Shown here piece after piece: positions 22,501 to 29,579 of a DNA stretch of 64,000 nucleotides. The DNA lies in NCBI GenBank assembly GCA_028571685.1, contig CM053140.1, positions 147,235,701 through 147,299,700 on the forward strand, read 5' to 3'. Position numbers and translations under genes: made by a program. Positions within the stretch are counted from its first letter, which is position 1; each line of letters opens with the position of its first letter. The notes beneath the pieces are model-generated. The model searched no databases, was not told the DNA's origin, and was given only the letters and a program-made list of their open reading frames with translations. The stretch is from Heterohyrax brucei. Lineage: Eukaryota; Chordata; Mammalia; Hyracoidea; Procaviidae.

Positions 22501-25390
22501 TATGATCAACTGTACAGTGTTATGTAATAATCGTTTAGATAGCTGCAACATGGATGTGTGTTATGGACAGATTATTATGGTATAAAGTGATTTTTTCTAC
22601 TGACAGTATAACTGGCTATGTATGTATGATCTTAGACAGTTCAAATCCTGTCATTCAGAAGGCCTGCTCTTGCATTGCAAATCCTGGTGGCATAGTGATT
22701 AAGAGCTTTGGCTGCTGACCAAAAGGTTGGTAGTTAGAATCTGACAGGTGCTCTTCCGAAACTCTATGGGGCAGTTCTATCTGGTGTTACAGGGTCGCTA
22801 TGAGTCAGAACTGACTCTGTGGCAATGTGGCAACTATAGTTCTGGAACAGAATTGCTAAAGGGTATGGAGAAGTACCTAAATTTGTGACAACATCACATT
22901 CAAAAAGGTAAATGTTGCTGCGCTAGGCCATTTCTCACTGTTAACTGTGAAGAAAGAATTTCTGTGCTGGTTACATTAAAGATCAGGTCATTCTATTCAC
23001 AAGCAGGTTAAGAGCAAGACATTTCTTCATAGACAAAGCAGGTTAGAATTTACCATCACAGACAGGCAGCATTTAAAACAGGGATATCATGAGAAGGCAG
23101 ATGGGGACAACAGTTGGTTGAACGGACATGGGAAATACAGAGTAGAGACGAGAAAAGTGCTATTACAGTGTGGGGAGAGCAGCTGGGGTCACATAACAAC
23201 ATATATCTAAGTTTTTGTATGAAAAACTTACTTGAATTATAAAATTTCATTTAAAGCAAAATAAAAGAAAAACAAACAAACAAACAAACAGGTATATTAC
23301 ACACCCGGTATCTGTGTCTGTACTCCTCTTCCCCACTGTACCTCTGTATCTACAGCAAACGTGACTCATCAGTCCTGGCATTTTTTCCTACATAAGCCTG
23401 CACAGGAAAACTTGGTGGTGTAATGGTTAAGGGCTACAGCTGCTAGTCAAAAAGTCGGCAGTTCAAATCTACCGGGTGCTCCTTGGAAACTCTATGGAGG
23501 GCAGCTCTACTCTGCCATAGGGCTGCTGTGAGTTGGAATCAACTTGACAGCAGTGGGTTTTTGGTTTGGTAGGTCTGTACGGTGAGTCCCTGGGTGATAC
23601 AAATGGTTAAGTGTCTGGCTATTAATTGAACAGTTGTGAGTTTAAATCTACTCAGGGGTCCCTGGGAAGAAAGGCTTAGCAATCCACCTCTGAAAGATCA
23701 CAGCTTTTGAAAAACCCTATGGAGCACAGTTCTACTATGAAACACATGAATCAGACTCTGTAGCAACTGTCTTGGTTTTTTTCAGGCCCTGTGCAAAGCA
23801 TCAAATTCCTTTTCAATAGTGTTTCAGACAGCTACTATCAATTAAGTAGAGCTTGTTTTATTACCACCAATTCAGAGAAATAACATAGGCAGACAATGTA
23901 TAAAGTTTTTTGGTTTTGTTTTTTATAAAAGCTCTGCCTGCCTCCTTCAATCTACTAATTTGTTATTGAGGCAGACAACGAGGCCCTTTCTACTCTAAAT
24001 GTGCACTGGTTTGAATTATACTTTATACTTTTCTCCCAAAATCGTCAATTAATCATAGCTATTGTCCTGATGAAAATGATGCAGATGATGTTTAGAGACA
24101 CCCAATTTGATGGCTGTATATCATGGCTACAGTAAGCATGGTCTTATTCCTAAGAGATACATCCATAACTTGTATGGATCCAAGGAGTCAAAGCATCCTA
24201 AGAAGAAAGCCTAGAAATAGGAAAGTGTTTTTAGCTCAGTACAGTTCCATGCAAAATTAGCTCCAAAAATGGGTCAAAAAGAAAGCTAGTAAAAAATTTG
24301 CAAATATGTTACTTTTCTACTCCAGGATACTGGTGATTTTCATGTTGACTTCTGTTTTAGTTACAGGAAAATGGAAAGGAGGGATGATGGTTAGTCAACA
24401 GATCCTTGGAATATTCTATGGAATTCTCTTTTACCAAATAATTGGTTTGCAGTGGCAGATCCATTTTATTCCAAAACCATTTCTCAAGAGAACAGATTTC
24501 ATCTGCAGAAGAATTATGACACAAATAACAAACCTAAGATAGATGCATACCAAAAATTTCCAGTTGGTAGAAATCCCACTTCATATGAGTTCTCTAACTT
24601 TATTCGCGGAGGTCAAAATAGCCATGTGGTTACCAGTCCAGAAATACTCATAGGTGCTCACCATGTGCCTGGCATTGGCAGATGCCAGGGATAGTGACAA
24701 TCAGGCAGACCCAGTTCCTGCCCTCAAGAGCTCAGACTGCTCTGTAATGAAAGTTGTCAGAGGTTTCCCCCTCATGTTACAAAACAGCTCAAACTGATAA
24801 CGTTTTGAATCTTTAGAAACAAGATAGTTAATATACACCCACATTATTTTACAGGAGCTATGGTGGTATAATGGTTAAGCTCTTGATTGCTAACCAAAAA
24901 GCAGGCAGTTTGAACCCACAAGAAACTCCTTGAGGCAAAAGACTTGGCCAATCTGTGGTTCTGTTCTGTTGTCCTGTGTCACTATGAGTCAGAATCAAGT
25001 CCTTGGCAGACAACAACAACAGCCCCATTTTACAGAAAGGACAGCTGTGACTGGGTATACTAAATGACTTTTCCTGAGACAGTATGGTTGGGAAGGTTAG
25101 CACCAAACTCCTGACTGTCATACATGGCCATACATGAGCTGCTTTGTATTTTGAATGTCTGTTGCATTGTCTCTACTCTTCTCAGCTTTGAGTCTATGAT
25201 GACACATCACCTTCAAAAGATTGGCTTCATTCTATAACCTAGACTATTGTTTCAAAGGCTCAGACCTAAAAGAAGCCTTATGATATTTTCTAACAGATTC
25301 TGGCTCAAGTAAGAACTTTTATTTCAAAGGAAATAAAACCCTCTGAAGGAAAAAAAAAATCTCAGATGAAAATACTGGTACTTACCTCAT
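1066..25390 (-). CDS. EXTL2: EXTL2, exostosin-like glycosyltransferase 2 (complete coding sequence, four coding exons)
   Basis: Coding join is complement(1066..1554, 4287..4357, 4984..5411, 25386..25390), giving 330 codons plus stop, the usual mammalian length. The product is a type II membrane enzyme of family GT64. It transfers alpha-linked GlcNAc or GalNAc to the glycosaminoglycan linker tetrasaccharide in the ER/Golgi; family knowledge says this can cap the linker and limit chain growth. Visible features: short cytosolic tail (1-15), hydrophobic anchor about 17-40, stem with LRREIK, then the catalytic domain from about residue 64 (DSFTLIMQTYNRTD). An N-glycosylation sequon NRT lies at 74-76. 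The metal-binding DDD (DXD-type) is at 150-152, NGDQY at 204-208, and NCDDI at 242-246 supplies the likely catalytic Asp. The C-terminus is SQFGFPYANHKSKM. All introns are GT-AG. No frameshift or stop is seen. Identity is very secure from near-colinear similarity to mammalian EXTL2. Confidence 0.97.
2507..2676 (+). repeat. AfroSINE, long-form 3' part
   Basis: Reads from 'ggccaaaaggttgacagttgg' through 'aggcctggcaatctgctttc' and 'ccctatggagcagttctact' to 'gaattagaatcaactccaca' and an ACAAC tail. It belongs to the variant with an additional central block before the shared 3' half. Confidence 0.8.
3095..3116 (+). repeat. (A)22 homopolymer
   Basis: Uninterrupted A run after GGGC, likely to vary in length between individuals and prone to read errors. 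No recognisable retroelement sits immediately 5' of it. Confidence 0.9.
3817..3955 (-). repeat. AfroSINE (degraded)
   Basis: Minus-orientation core: 'gttgattccagctgatagtg', 'gaactgccccacggtttcca', 'ccatttggttagcagctg' and 'accagggggttc'. Diverged and slightly shortened. Confidence 0.8.
4093..4250 (-). repeat. AfroSINE
   Basis: Near-complete copy from 'aacccaaacccaaactcact' to 'ccaccagggtt'. It ends only about 35 bp from EXTL2 coding exon 3, so the intronic flank of that exon is partly SINE-derived. Confidence 0.85.
4287..4357 (-). CDS. EXTL2: EXTL2 coding exon 3 (residues 145-168, metal-binding DDD)
   Basis: This 71-bp exon is too short to stand out as an open frame. Minus strand: TTTCCTTTCAG|CGGTG at the 5' edge and TGGCAG|GTAATA at the 3' edge. 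It reads AVLMVDDDMLISAQDIVFAFSVWQ in two pieces (AVLMVDDDML, then ISAQDIVFAFSVWQ). It contains the GT64 DDD motif that holds the divalent metal and UDP-sugar. Reading-frame continuity with both neighbours is exact. Confidence 0.95.
4984..5411 (-). CDS. EXTL2: EXTL2 coding exon 2 (residues 2-145, anchor and N-terminal catalytic domain)
   Basis: The acceptor is TTTTCATTTCTACGATAG just above 5411 and the donor is ACCAGTG|GTGAGT at 4983. It encodes the cytosolic Cys-rich tip (RCCHICKLPGR), the membrane anchor (GIRVLRFSLVVILVLLLVAG) and the start of the GT64 fold, through VFPELETS. The last base (G) starts Ala145, completed by the next exon. Length is 428 bp, phase preserved. An unspliced reading would run on to 4925, but those extra residues are intronic. 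Confidence 0.96.
5585..5704 (-). repeat. AfroSINE (3' part missing)
   Basis: Contains 'tgtcgattctgactcacaga', 'ccccatggggtttccaagga' and 'ccttttggttagcagctgac' in minus orientation. Confidence 0.8.
5983..6153 (-). repeat. AfroSINE
   Basis: Near-complete: 'aaacccaaaccaaagctagt' at the tail side and 'ataccaccagggtctcc' at the head side. Confidence 0.85.
6233..6416 (-). repeat. AfroSINE, variant with central insert
   Basis: Carries the 'ctccttacacagcagattat' and 'tctttctcctctagtgccat' block between the two shared halves, the same arrangement as 18340-18511, 25850-26053 and 40786-40986. Confidence 0.8.
6437..6472 (-). repeat. AfroSINE tail fragment
   Basis: Only 'caccaaacctgctgctataa' and 'gctgattccaactca' remain, cut off by the LTR-like element beside it. 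Confidence 0.55.
6474..6725 (-). repeat. MaLR-type solo LTR fragment (ERVL-MaLR, old endogenous retrovirus-like)
   Basis: Related to the better-preserved LTR at 43243-43744, read in reverse: 'acacagtccagtaggctgga', 'gctctggaggaaggtcttca' and a poly(A)-signal region. Non-coding and truncated; any open frame across it is incidental. Confidence 0.6.
6745..7085 (+). repeat. L2-like ancient interspersed repeat
   Basis: Matches the familiar mammalian pattern 'caagcacttactttgtgcca' followed by 'aggtctctgctg', 'gacagacagataacaaagta', 'gataagtgcttatgaagaga' and 'ggattttattctgttagatg'. Family assignment is from memory of the consensus. Confidence 0.5.
8359..9608 (+). mobile_element. 5'-truncated L1 inserted into the older L1
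   Basis: Contains the end of ORF2 (bases encoding MEQHYAMIKNN-like sequence, 'aagatggaatcaacccagat' and so on) followed by a lineage-type 3' UTR with a G-rich patch (8682-8710) and an A-rich tail at 9598-9608. It is flanked by a perfect 13-bp direct repeat, AAAGAACACAGAG, at 8346-8358 and 9609-9621. This is the expected product of target-primed reverse transcription. Confidence 0.9.
11310..11774 (+). pseudogene. L1 ORF2 endonuclease fragment (inactive)
   Basis: A 154-codon open stretch matching the L1 ORF2 apurinic-endonuclease domain: AILISDKIHFNVKF, ILNNYAPNTR, MIGAEFNNPLS (normally GDFN), LVDIQRTFYP and GTFSRLDHVL. A frame break follows near 11760 and coding similarity continues in another frame to about 12039. 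Part of the L1 at 7184-12215; not a functional gene. Confidence 0.85.
12216..12322 (-). repeat. AfroSINE fragment
   Basis: Contains 'ccatagaatttccaaggagc' and 'tttttggttagcagccacgg'. It sits at the truncation point of the older L1. Confidence 0.8.
12576..12637 (+). repeat. AfroSINE 3' fragment
   Basis: Only 'tcttatagggccattatgag', 'tcagaattgactccacagca' and a T-rich GTTTGGTTTTTT tail remain. Confidence 0.75.
13018..13068 (+). repeat. AfroSINE 5' fragment
   Basis: 'gggaaaccccagggtgtagt' to 'gctaaccaaaaggtgc': the tRNA-like head only, about 50 bp upstream of the mariner element. Confidence 0.75.
13116..14390 (+). mobile_element. mariner DNA transposon, full-length with both ends
   Basis: 1275 bp, flanked by TA at 13114-13115 and 14391-14392, the mariner target duplication. 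The ends are imperfect inverted repeats: left TGAGGTTTCACAATTAAGTT; right end, reverse complemented, TGAGGCTTGCCAATTAAGTT. Transposase coding is recognisable but broken by stops and frameshifts. Near 13300-13440 it encodes LNFLVELGKGRSKIRNML-like sequence. From 13712 it reads NIWGCVIIDDETGVHRYDPE and then MLIIFFDTRGIVHYEFVPTG and LTVNQVYYLEVLKWL. Confidence 0.92.
13712..14095 (+). pseudogene. mariner transposase catalytic-domain remnant
   Basis: A 127-codon open stretch carrying the first catalytic Asp context (IIDDETGVHRYDPETK) and the conserved VHYEFVPTGLTVNQVYYLEVL segment. The second catalytic motif, usually HHDNAPAH, is only readable one frame away (bases near 14024-14060 give LLHHDNAPAGHE), so a frameshift separates the two Asp residues. 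Upstream the N-terminal helix-turn-helix part is interrupted by several stops. Inactive. Confidence 0.88.
14754..14769 (+). repeat. (GT)8 microsatellite
   Basis: A short pure GT run following 'catataa'; possible polymorphic marker. Confidence 0.85.
14775..14975 (+). repeat. MIR-like ancient SINE
   Basis: The order 'tgctgagtgcctaacctgtg', 'aactattctaggtc', 'ttattttaaagataatgaaa', 'gtgaggttcaaaggctt' and 'gactggttactacttga' matches the MIR layout. Confidence 0.6.
14991..15145 (+). repeat. AfroSINE
   Basis: Head 'agagctccgattgtgcagtg', body 'ctccttggaagtcctatagg', tail 'gagtcagaactggctcagtg' with a short CAACAG end. Confidence 0.85.
16719..16866 (+). repeat. AfroSINE (first of a head-to-tail pair)
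   Basis: 'aagcctgggtggcatagtcg' to 'gagtcagaatcgactcgaca' with a T-rich end, 14 bp from the next copy. Confidence 0.88.
16881..17046 (+). repeat. AfroSINE (second of a head-to-tail pair)
   Basis: 'gcaaacactggtggcatact' to 'gagtcagaatcaacttgacg' and 'tttgggtttttt'. Same orientation as the copy at 16719-16866 but differently diverged, so they were separate insertions. Confidence 0.88.
17939..18168 (+). mobile_element. hAT-Charlie-type non-autonomous DNA element (MER5/MER20-like)
   Basis: Ends CAGGATTTTTCAAAC on the left and GGTTGAGAAATTCTGCTCTG on the right, roughly inverted. The interior 'ctggagacatttttgattat' and 'gatgctgctaaacatcctaa' is a familiar mammalian MITE pattern. Exact family not determined. 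Confidence 0.65.
18205..18333 (-). repeat. AfroSINE (first of a pair)
   Basis: 'ctgctgtcgagtcacttctg' to 'tgttttggatagcagcat'. The tRNA-like head is missing. Confidence 0.8.
18340..18511 (-). repeat. AfroSINE, variant with central insert (second of a pair)
   Basis: Has the 'tctttatggaagcagatctc' and 'gtcttctcataggccc' block, then 'ccttttagttagcagctaag' and 'catagtgccacc'. Confidence 0.8.
18720..18860 (+). repeat. MIR-like fragment
   Basis: 'ttctcattttataaagaact', 'aaagcacttgcgtaaggtta' and 'cagctagccagaagcagatt' resemble the MIR core. Confidence 0.45.
18967..19715 (-). mobile_element. Old L1 3' end (L1M-type), split by an AfroSINE
   Basis: Reverse-oriented L1 tail: T run then 'ctttattgaggtagatttca', 'caccatttaagtgcacaatt', 'ctctatggatttgcctatct', 'cacttagcatgattg', 'gaacatatgttttcatttct' and 'gagtatatgcctaggagcag'. 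Continuity is broken only by the SINE at 19391-19552. Confidence 0.8.
19391..19552 (+). repeat. AfroSINE with perfect target-site duplication
   Basis: The best-defined copy here. It is flanked by the 12-bp repeat TCCACACATCAG at 19379-19390 and 19553-19564. It reads TGGAAACCCTGGTGGTGTAG at the head (tRNA-like box A region), AGTTCAAATCTGCC (box B-like) and 'ggtcggacctgactcaacag' near the tail, ending in a T run. It lies inside the L1 at 18967-19715. Confidence 0.95.
19830..20043 (+). repeat. Tandem duplication, two copies of a ~109-bp unit
   Basis: The unit 'aaagcaacagttgccagttc ... atctaccaaagct' occurs at 19830-19938 and 19939-20043. The copies differ at only a few positions plus a one-base gap (tttaagtgaa against tttagtgaa). 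Not part of a repeat family I recognise. Confidence 0.93.
20470..20745 (+). repeat. L1-type 3' end (second lineage variant)
   Basis: 'aatgatactggtgaagggtg', 'gggcagctcctgtctagaga', 'gctgtcacagtaggtggaga' and 'tttgtatgacaaactgactc', ending in 'aaacacaataaaa'. A second diverged copy of the same end lies at 23085-23275. Confidence 0.6.
21103..21269 (-). repeat. AfroSINE
   Basis: 'aaaaccaaacctgctgccat', 'ctccacagggtttccaagta' and 'caccaccagggtctcc'. Near full length. Confidence 0.88.
22677..22831 (+). repeat. AfroSINE
   Basis: 'gcaaatcctggtggcatagt' to 'gagtcagaactgactctgtg'. Confidence 0.86.
23085..23275 (+). repeat. L1-type 3' end (second lineage variant)
   Basis: Shares 'ggggagagcagctggggtca', 'agtttttgtatgaaaaactt' and the AATAAAA end with 20470-20745. 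Followed directly by a (CAAA)n run. Confidence 0.55.
23269..23290 (+). repeat. (CAAA)n microsatellite
   Basis: About five CAAA units forming the tail of the preceding retroelement end. Confidence 0.85.
23404..23569 (+). repeat. AfroSINE (first of a pair)
   Basis: 'aggaaaacttggtggtgtaa' to 'gagttggaatcaacttgaca' and 'gtgggtttttggtttggt'. Confidence 0.88.
23583..23782 (+). repeat. AfroSINE, long form (second of a pair)
   Basis: 'gagtccctgggtgatacaaa', then the long-form block 'cagcaatccacctctgaaag'-like segment (actual 'cttagcaatccacctctgaa'), 'ccctatggagcacagttcta', and the tail with the T-rich end. Confidence 0.82.
24640..24760 (+). repeat. L2-like fragment
   Basis: 'gtgctcaccatgtgcctggc' and 'cagttcctgccctcaagagc' are typical of an ancient L2/MIR-class element. 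Confidence 0.5.
24854..25021 (+). repeat. AfroSINE, long form
   Basis: 'aggagctatggtggtataat', 'actccttgaggcaaaagact', 'gagtcagaatcaagtccttg' and an ACAACAACAAC tail. Confidence 0.82.
25386..25390 (-). CDS. EXTL2: EXTL2 start-codon coding segment (ATGAG)
   Basis: On the minus strand the sequence reads CACAATGAG followed by GTAAGT, so the start codon and two bases of the second codon sit at the end of an otherwise untranslated exon. The start has A at -3. The split codon AG|G rejoins with the first base of the next exon (5411) to give Met-Arg-Cys-Cys-His, the known EXTL2 N-terminus. The next exon has no usable ATG at its own 5' end, because the bases before AGG read GAT. The first in-exon ATG is 13 residues later. 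The exon's upstream boundary is uncertain: acceptors ending near 25489 and near 25464 are both plausible. Confidence 0.9.
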
Positions 25391-25489
25391 TGTGATACAG
25401 TTTAACTTTCCAAAAAAACTGTCCTTATGGCTTCAGTGATTGCTAGGAACAGCCTCTCTCAGCACTATCAAGAGAAATCAAAGAATTCT
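25391..25489 (-). other. EXTL2: EXTL2 5' UTR part of the start-codon exon (approximate upstream edge)
   Basis: This is untranslated sequence between a candidate acceptor (pyrimidine-rich stretch then CATCACAG at about 25490) and the ATG. An alternative acceptor, TTTCTCTTGATAG, would shorten the exon to begin at 25464. I cannot choose between them without transcript data. Confidence 0.45.
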
Positions 25490-25849
25490 CTGTGATGTTT
25501 TTGTCAATAAGCAGAAAAAAAGAAAACAACAATGTTTTTAACACCAGTACAGATAGGCTTAGAATTATTTTTAGAAATCAGAACACGCTACTCTGTGTTC
25601 AAGTAATTAAATTCAAGCACTGAGGTAAATAATGTGTTCCTGTGAGGTTCCTGCTAACACTGCTGTATTTTTATTTTTCTCTTGAGGATCCAGAAGTAGA
25701 ATAAATGCACATCATTCCAATGTATCTGATATGTTTACACATTTGAAACCCGCACATAAATTTCATACAGAAAAATCTTTGACTGTGTTAGCAATTTGGA
25801 TTTATGCTCAGTCTCCATATTTAGATGCATCGGCATTTAATCATCCATT

Positions 25850-26053
25850 ACCAAACCTGTTGCCATCCAGTCGATTCTGACTCAGAGCGATCCTATAGCA
25901 CAGTACAGAACTCCTCCATAGTGTTTCCAAGGCTACAAATCCTTATGGTAGCAGACTGCCCCATCTTTCTCCCCAGAGTGGCTGATGGGTTTGAATTGCT
26001 GACCTATCGGTTAACAGCTAAGAGCTTTGACCTATGTGTCACCAAGGCTCCTT
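25850..26053 (-). repeat. AfroSINE, variant with central insert
   Basis: 'accaaacctgttgccatcca', insert block 'aaatccttatggtagcagac', then 'gacctatcggttaacagcta'. Confidence 0.85.
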
Positions 26054-26107
26054 ATGAACTTTTAATGAAAAAAAAGGAAGTATATCTCTTTAACAAGTTA
26101 TGTTAGC

Positions 26108-27256
26108 AAAATTGCATATCCATCTGCAAAAAACTGAAACAAGACTCATAGCTCACACCTTATACAAATACTAACTCAAAATGGATCAAAGACCTAAATA
26201 TCAAACTTAAAACAATAAAGATCACACAAGGAAAAGGATAAGTATTTTATGAGACCTCTGCTATGCCAAGGACTTAAAAACAGACCTATGTACAGAAGAA
26301 AAGACTCTGACGGCTACAAGGATGGGGAGGGAGGGAGAGGATTGGTCAGAGATTAGATAGTCAACAGAAATTTGGTTAGGTGAAAGCAGCGACAGCACAC
26401 AGTAGCAAGCAGATCAACATAACTGGACTACACCATAAACTGAAAGGTTTTCTAAACTCAACCCAATATTTCAAAGGACAGCGTAGCAGGGATGAGGACC
26501 TAGGAACTATGTTTTCAGGGGACATCGACGTCAACTGGCACAACTAGTCTTTTGCAAAGAGAGTCTTCTGCACCCCATACTGGTGAGTGGCATCTAGGTC
26601 TTAAAAGCTAGCAAGCTGCCATTTGAGGTACACCAAATGGTCCCAACCCATCTGGAATAGATGAAGACCGAGAACAGCAAAGACACATGGAAAAATGAGG
26701 CCAGGGCACAGAAGGACGCATATGAATGGGAGACTGTATCAATATGAGACCAGAAGAACCAGATGGTGCCTGGCCAACACGAAAGGCAGCCATGGAAGGG
26801 GATACAATGTATAGTCCCCGAGGCAACAAGAGGAAAAGAAGTGTGCAGCTCAACAACTCTACCACAAGACCAGAACTAATGGTTTGACAGCCTGGAGGGT
26901 CCCCTGGGAGCATGGCCTCTACACATGCTGCTGACACTGACTAGAAACCAATACTGAGAGGTCAACTCTTCAGACAAGAATAGACTGGACTCAGGGACAC
27001 TGAGCATATAGTATGTGTACTTTATGTTTTTATACATTTACAGGAGGCTAGTTTCTTTCTAGATGAGAGCAAAGACGGTGGAGATGAGGGGACAGGAGCT
27101 TGTTAAGAGGATACTAGAAGTATAGAGCGAAAAGGAGAAATGCGCTGTCACTGGGTGAGAAGTGCAGCTGGAGGTGCAGACAGGTGGGCATGCAAAATTG
27201 ATCTGGATTGTATATTCTCTCTTAATCACAATTTAAAAAAAGAAAAAAAAAAAGAA
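26108..27256 (+). mobile_element. 5'-truncated lineage-type L1
   Basis: Starts in ORF2 coding sequence ('caaaattgcatatccatctg', 'actcaaaatggatcaaagac') with part of ORF2 missing, then the same 3' UTR as the L1 at 8359-9608: 'atttggttaggtgaaagcag', 'acccaatatttcaaaggaca', 'agcaagctgccatttgaggt'. It ends in an A/G-rich tail. Confidence 0.85.
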
Positions 27257-27268
27257 AGTACAATAGCT

Positions 27269-27397
27269 AAAAGAGCCCTGGCAGGTGGGTAAAACAGCTG
27301 GCTGCTACCTAAGTTCCATGGTTCAAACCCATCAGCTGCTCTGCGGGAGAAAGATGTGGCAGTCTGTTTCCTTAAATATTTACAGCCTTGGAAGAGG
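27269..27397 (+). repeat. AfroSINE, long-form 5' part
   Basis: 'aaagagccctggcaggtggg', 'cagctgctctgcgggagaaa', 'tgtggcagtctgtttcctta'. The 3' half is absent. Confidence 0.75.
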
Positions 27398-29147
27398 GCA
27401 TTCAATTTGAAGCATCTAAAAAAACACAGCATCTAAAATAGGGTTGCAGACACAAGCCAGCACTGATTACTAAGGAATGACAGATGGCATCCTCTCTGTT
27501 CCTTGCTGATTGTTGGCTAAGAGGAGCTGAACTGTGGCTGGAAGTAAGCTTCTGCCCCTTAATTTTCTCTGCTTTCATTCCTCACAGTCCTAAACCACAT
27601 CTCTAAGCAACTGTTTTTTCTTTTTTTCTTTTTTCAAGCTCACACAATGTACACGCTAGCCTAATTATAAGAAATCTTGGAAAGTTCTGTGCAGAAATCC
27701 ATGTATTTTTAAGATTTTTCAGTACTATATTTTAGAAAATAAAACTTATTGACTCTTACATGAAGAAATTCCAAATTCTGATTGGAGACTTTGAAATACT
27801 GCATCTGAAATGACCACCTAAGTAGAGCTGAACAATCATTTTTGGTTATCTCAAATCATGTTCTTCCATGATACATACTATTGAAGGGACAAAAAGAATG
27901 TCTTAGTTCACACAGTCACCAAGTAACAGGTGTTCCTCCTCTCGGCTCCCAGGGGGATCCCAGTGTGCTTTTTTAATATCAGACAGTTCTAAAATCTTGA
28001 ACTAACTTTGCCTGTCATTTATGTCCCTTTCCTCAAATCATTTTCTGTCCATAAAATTCCTCCAGGAAAAGAACTTTGACTTACCTGATTTTGTGCCCAG
28101 TACAGAGCATGCCACATAGTAGATGCTCATTAAATGATTTAATGAATGAAACTAACTTAGATGTAATAACATATAAGGGATAACATAACATGGCATAAAT
28201 ATTATTTCAAGATTACAAAATAAGTGAGGCACAGTCACACATTTTTGATTTAAACAGTGTCCATCTACTCTTTATATTGCAAATAAATGCCATTAGTATT
28301 GTAGGCTGTCATCCAAGGTGTGAGAAGTGTGAAACAGCACTGTTTTTTGAGAGGAAAGGTCCCATGGAAAGATGTCTCATATGTTTGGGGGGTGGGGAGG
28401 CAGGATATTACCCTGGGAGTCTCAGGAAACCACCATTACAGAAATCAAACTTCAATTTCTTCAACTTATTTCAAAACGATTTGGGAGAAGGTCACTGCAG
28501 GTTTTTGTTTCTTCATAAACCATTTGAACAATTTCTGATTCACAGCTATATAGGATAAAATATACAAGCAGAAACTGCAGCTGACCTTGAAGAGTTAAGA
28601 GAATGCTGGAGATCATTTGCTAAAATTCTATTATCTTCATATATCCCCTCCTCTCCCAGCAGCAGTTGTTACATTATAATGAGATAAGGCATTTTCAGAG
28701 GAAAAATCCAGCACCAGGAAAATATTTCCCTTTAACTATCTAATTTGCAACCAGTTAAGGCTCCTCAGCAGTACAGTAAAATTCAGTCTACTGATATTAT
28801 AAAAGCTTTCTAAGTACGTAAGTAAAGGCTACTAGTTGAAAATATTTCTGTTCAAATTCAAATAATAAAATACACGCCAAGAAAGCAGAGACAAGGTGTT
28901 TTTTCCCAAAATTACAATTTCTGGAACCTCGCTGTCTCTCCTTACCACGGTTGTAATTAACATGAACACGTAACAAACCAATCTGTATAGTAAGTATATT
29001 TTCAAAAGTAAAATCCTCAAATTACTAATATTCTCCACCGTCCTTTGCCCCTTCCACACACATAAAGTTCCAAGAACGAGAGCAAAACATGAATATATCC
29101 TCCCTGCAAAAATTCTGTGACACGAGAGCATTTTGCTGTCTCCCTAC

Positions 29148-29205
29148 CTCAAGTGCAGAAGAATGCAGTGTGGCTAGTCGATGATTTGCTTGCAGCTTGG
29201 CGATC
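29148..29205 (-). other. EXTL2: Candidate EXTL2 5' UTR exon
   Basis: On the minus strand a donor reads CACTTGAG|GTAGGG at 29147, and CCTTCCGTTTTAG, an acceptor-like site, ends just above 29205. It could instead be the 3' part of a longer first exon starting in the CpG region. No transcript evidence is available. Confidence 0.4.
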
Positions 29206-29341
29206 CTAAAACGGAAGGGATGACTCGCTTGCTCATTTCATTTATTTTTTAAACGAAGCAACGTGCATCTGCCGTATCTCACTCACTGGACGGATAACCA
29301 CGAAAAAGCGCCGCCCGCAAAGTGAGCGCCTGGAGCACGGG

Positions 29342-29360
29342 GGCAGTCCTCTAGTGGCCA
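29342..29360 (-). promoter_or_regulatory. CTCF-like motif
   Basis: Minus strand TGGCCACTAGAGGACTGCC resembles the CTCF core (CCAC-AG-GG type). It lies at the EXTL2 edge of the CpG region, where boundary factors often bind. By-eye match only. Confidence 0.45.
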
Positions 29361-29579
29361 CCTCTTCCTTTTGGTGACGCTCCACTTCCTGTTAGACCGT
29401 GAGGCCGTTCCCGAGAAGCTCGGTTTTGTAGTTTCCAGTCCACCTTCGAAAGGCAGTCTTTCCTCCTATTCCCTTTCCCGAGGCGCTAACTTTTAATCAT
29501 GCACGTGAAGGAACACATGAAACAATTGCCCGAATGGCCCCCAAAGGAATGTTTTCAATGCCGGTGGGTGTCTGGAAGA

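Larger units (their letters stand above)
5412..25385 (-). other. EXTL2: EXTL2 long intron between the start-codon exon and coding exon 2
   Basis: About 20 kb, non-coding, filled with transposable elements listed separately. Stretches I could not assign to a repeat are roughly 12330-12570, 12650-13015, 15190-16700, 17050-17890, 21270-22670, 23790-24640 and 25090-25385. Confidence 0.7.
25490..29147 (-). other. EXTL2: EXTL2 first intron (5' UTR intron)
   Basis: Assumes the acceptor near 25490 and the donor at 29147. Holds an AfroSINE, one lineage-type L1 3' end and a SINE fragment; 27430-29147 is largely unique apart from a short ancient-repeat-like patch near 28095-28150 ('cacatagtagatgctcatta'). 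Confidence 0.55.
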
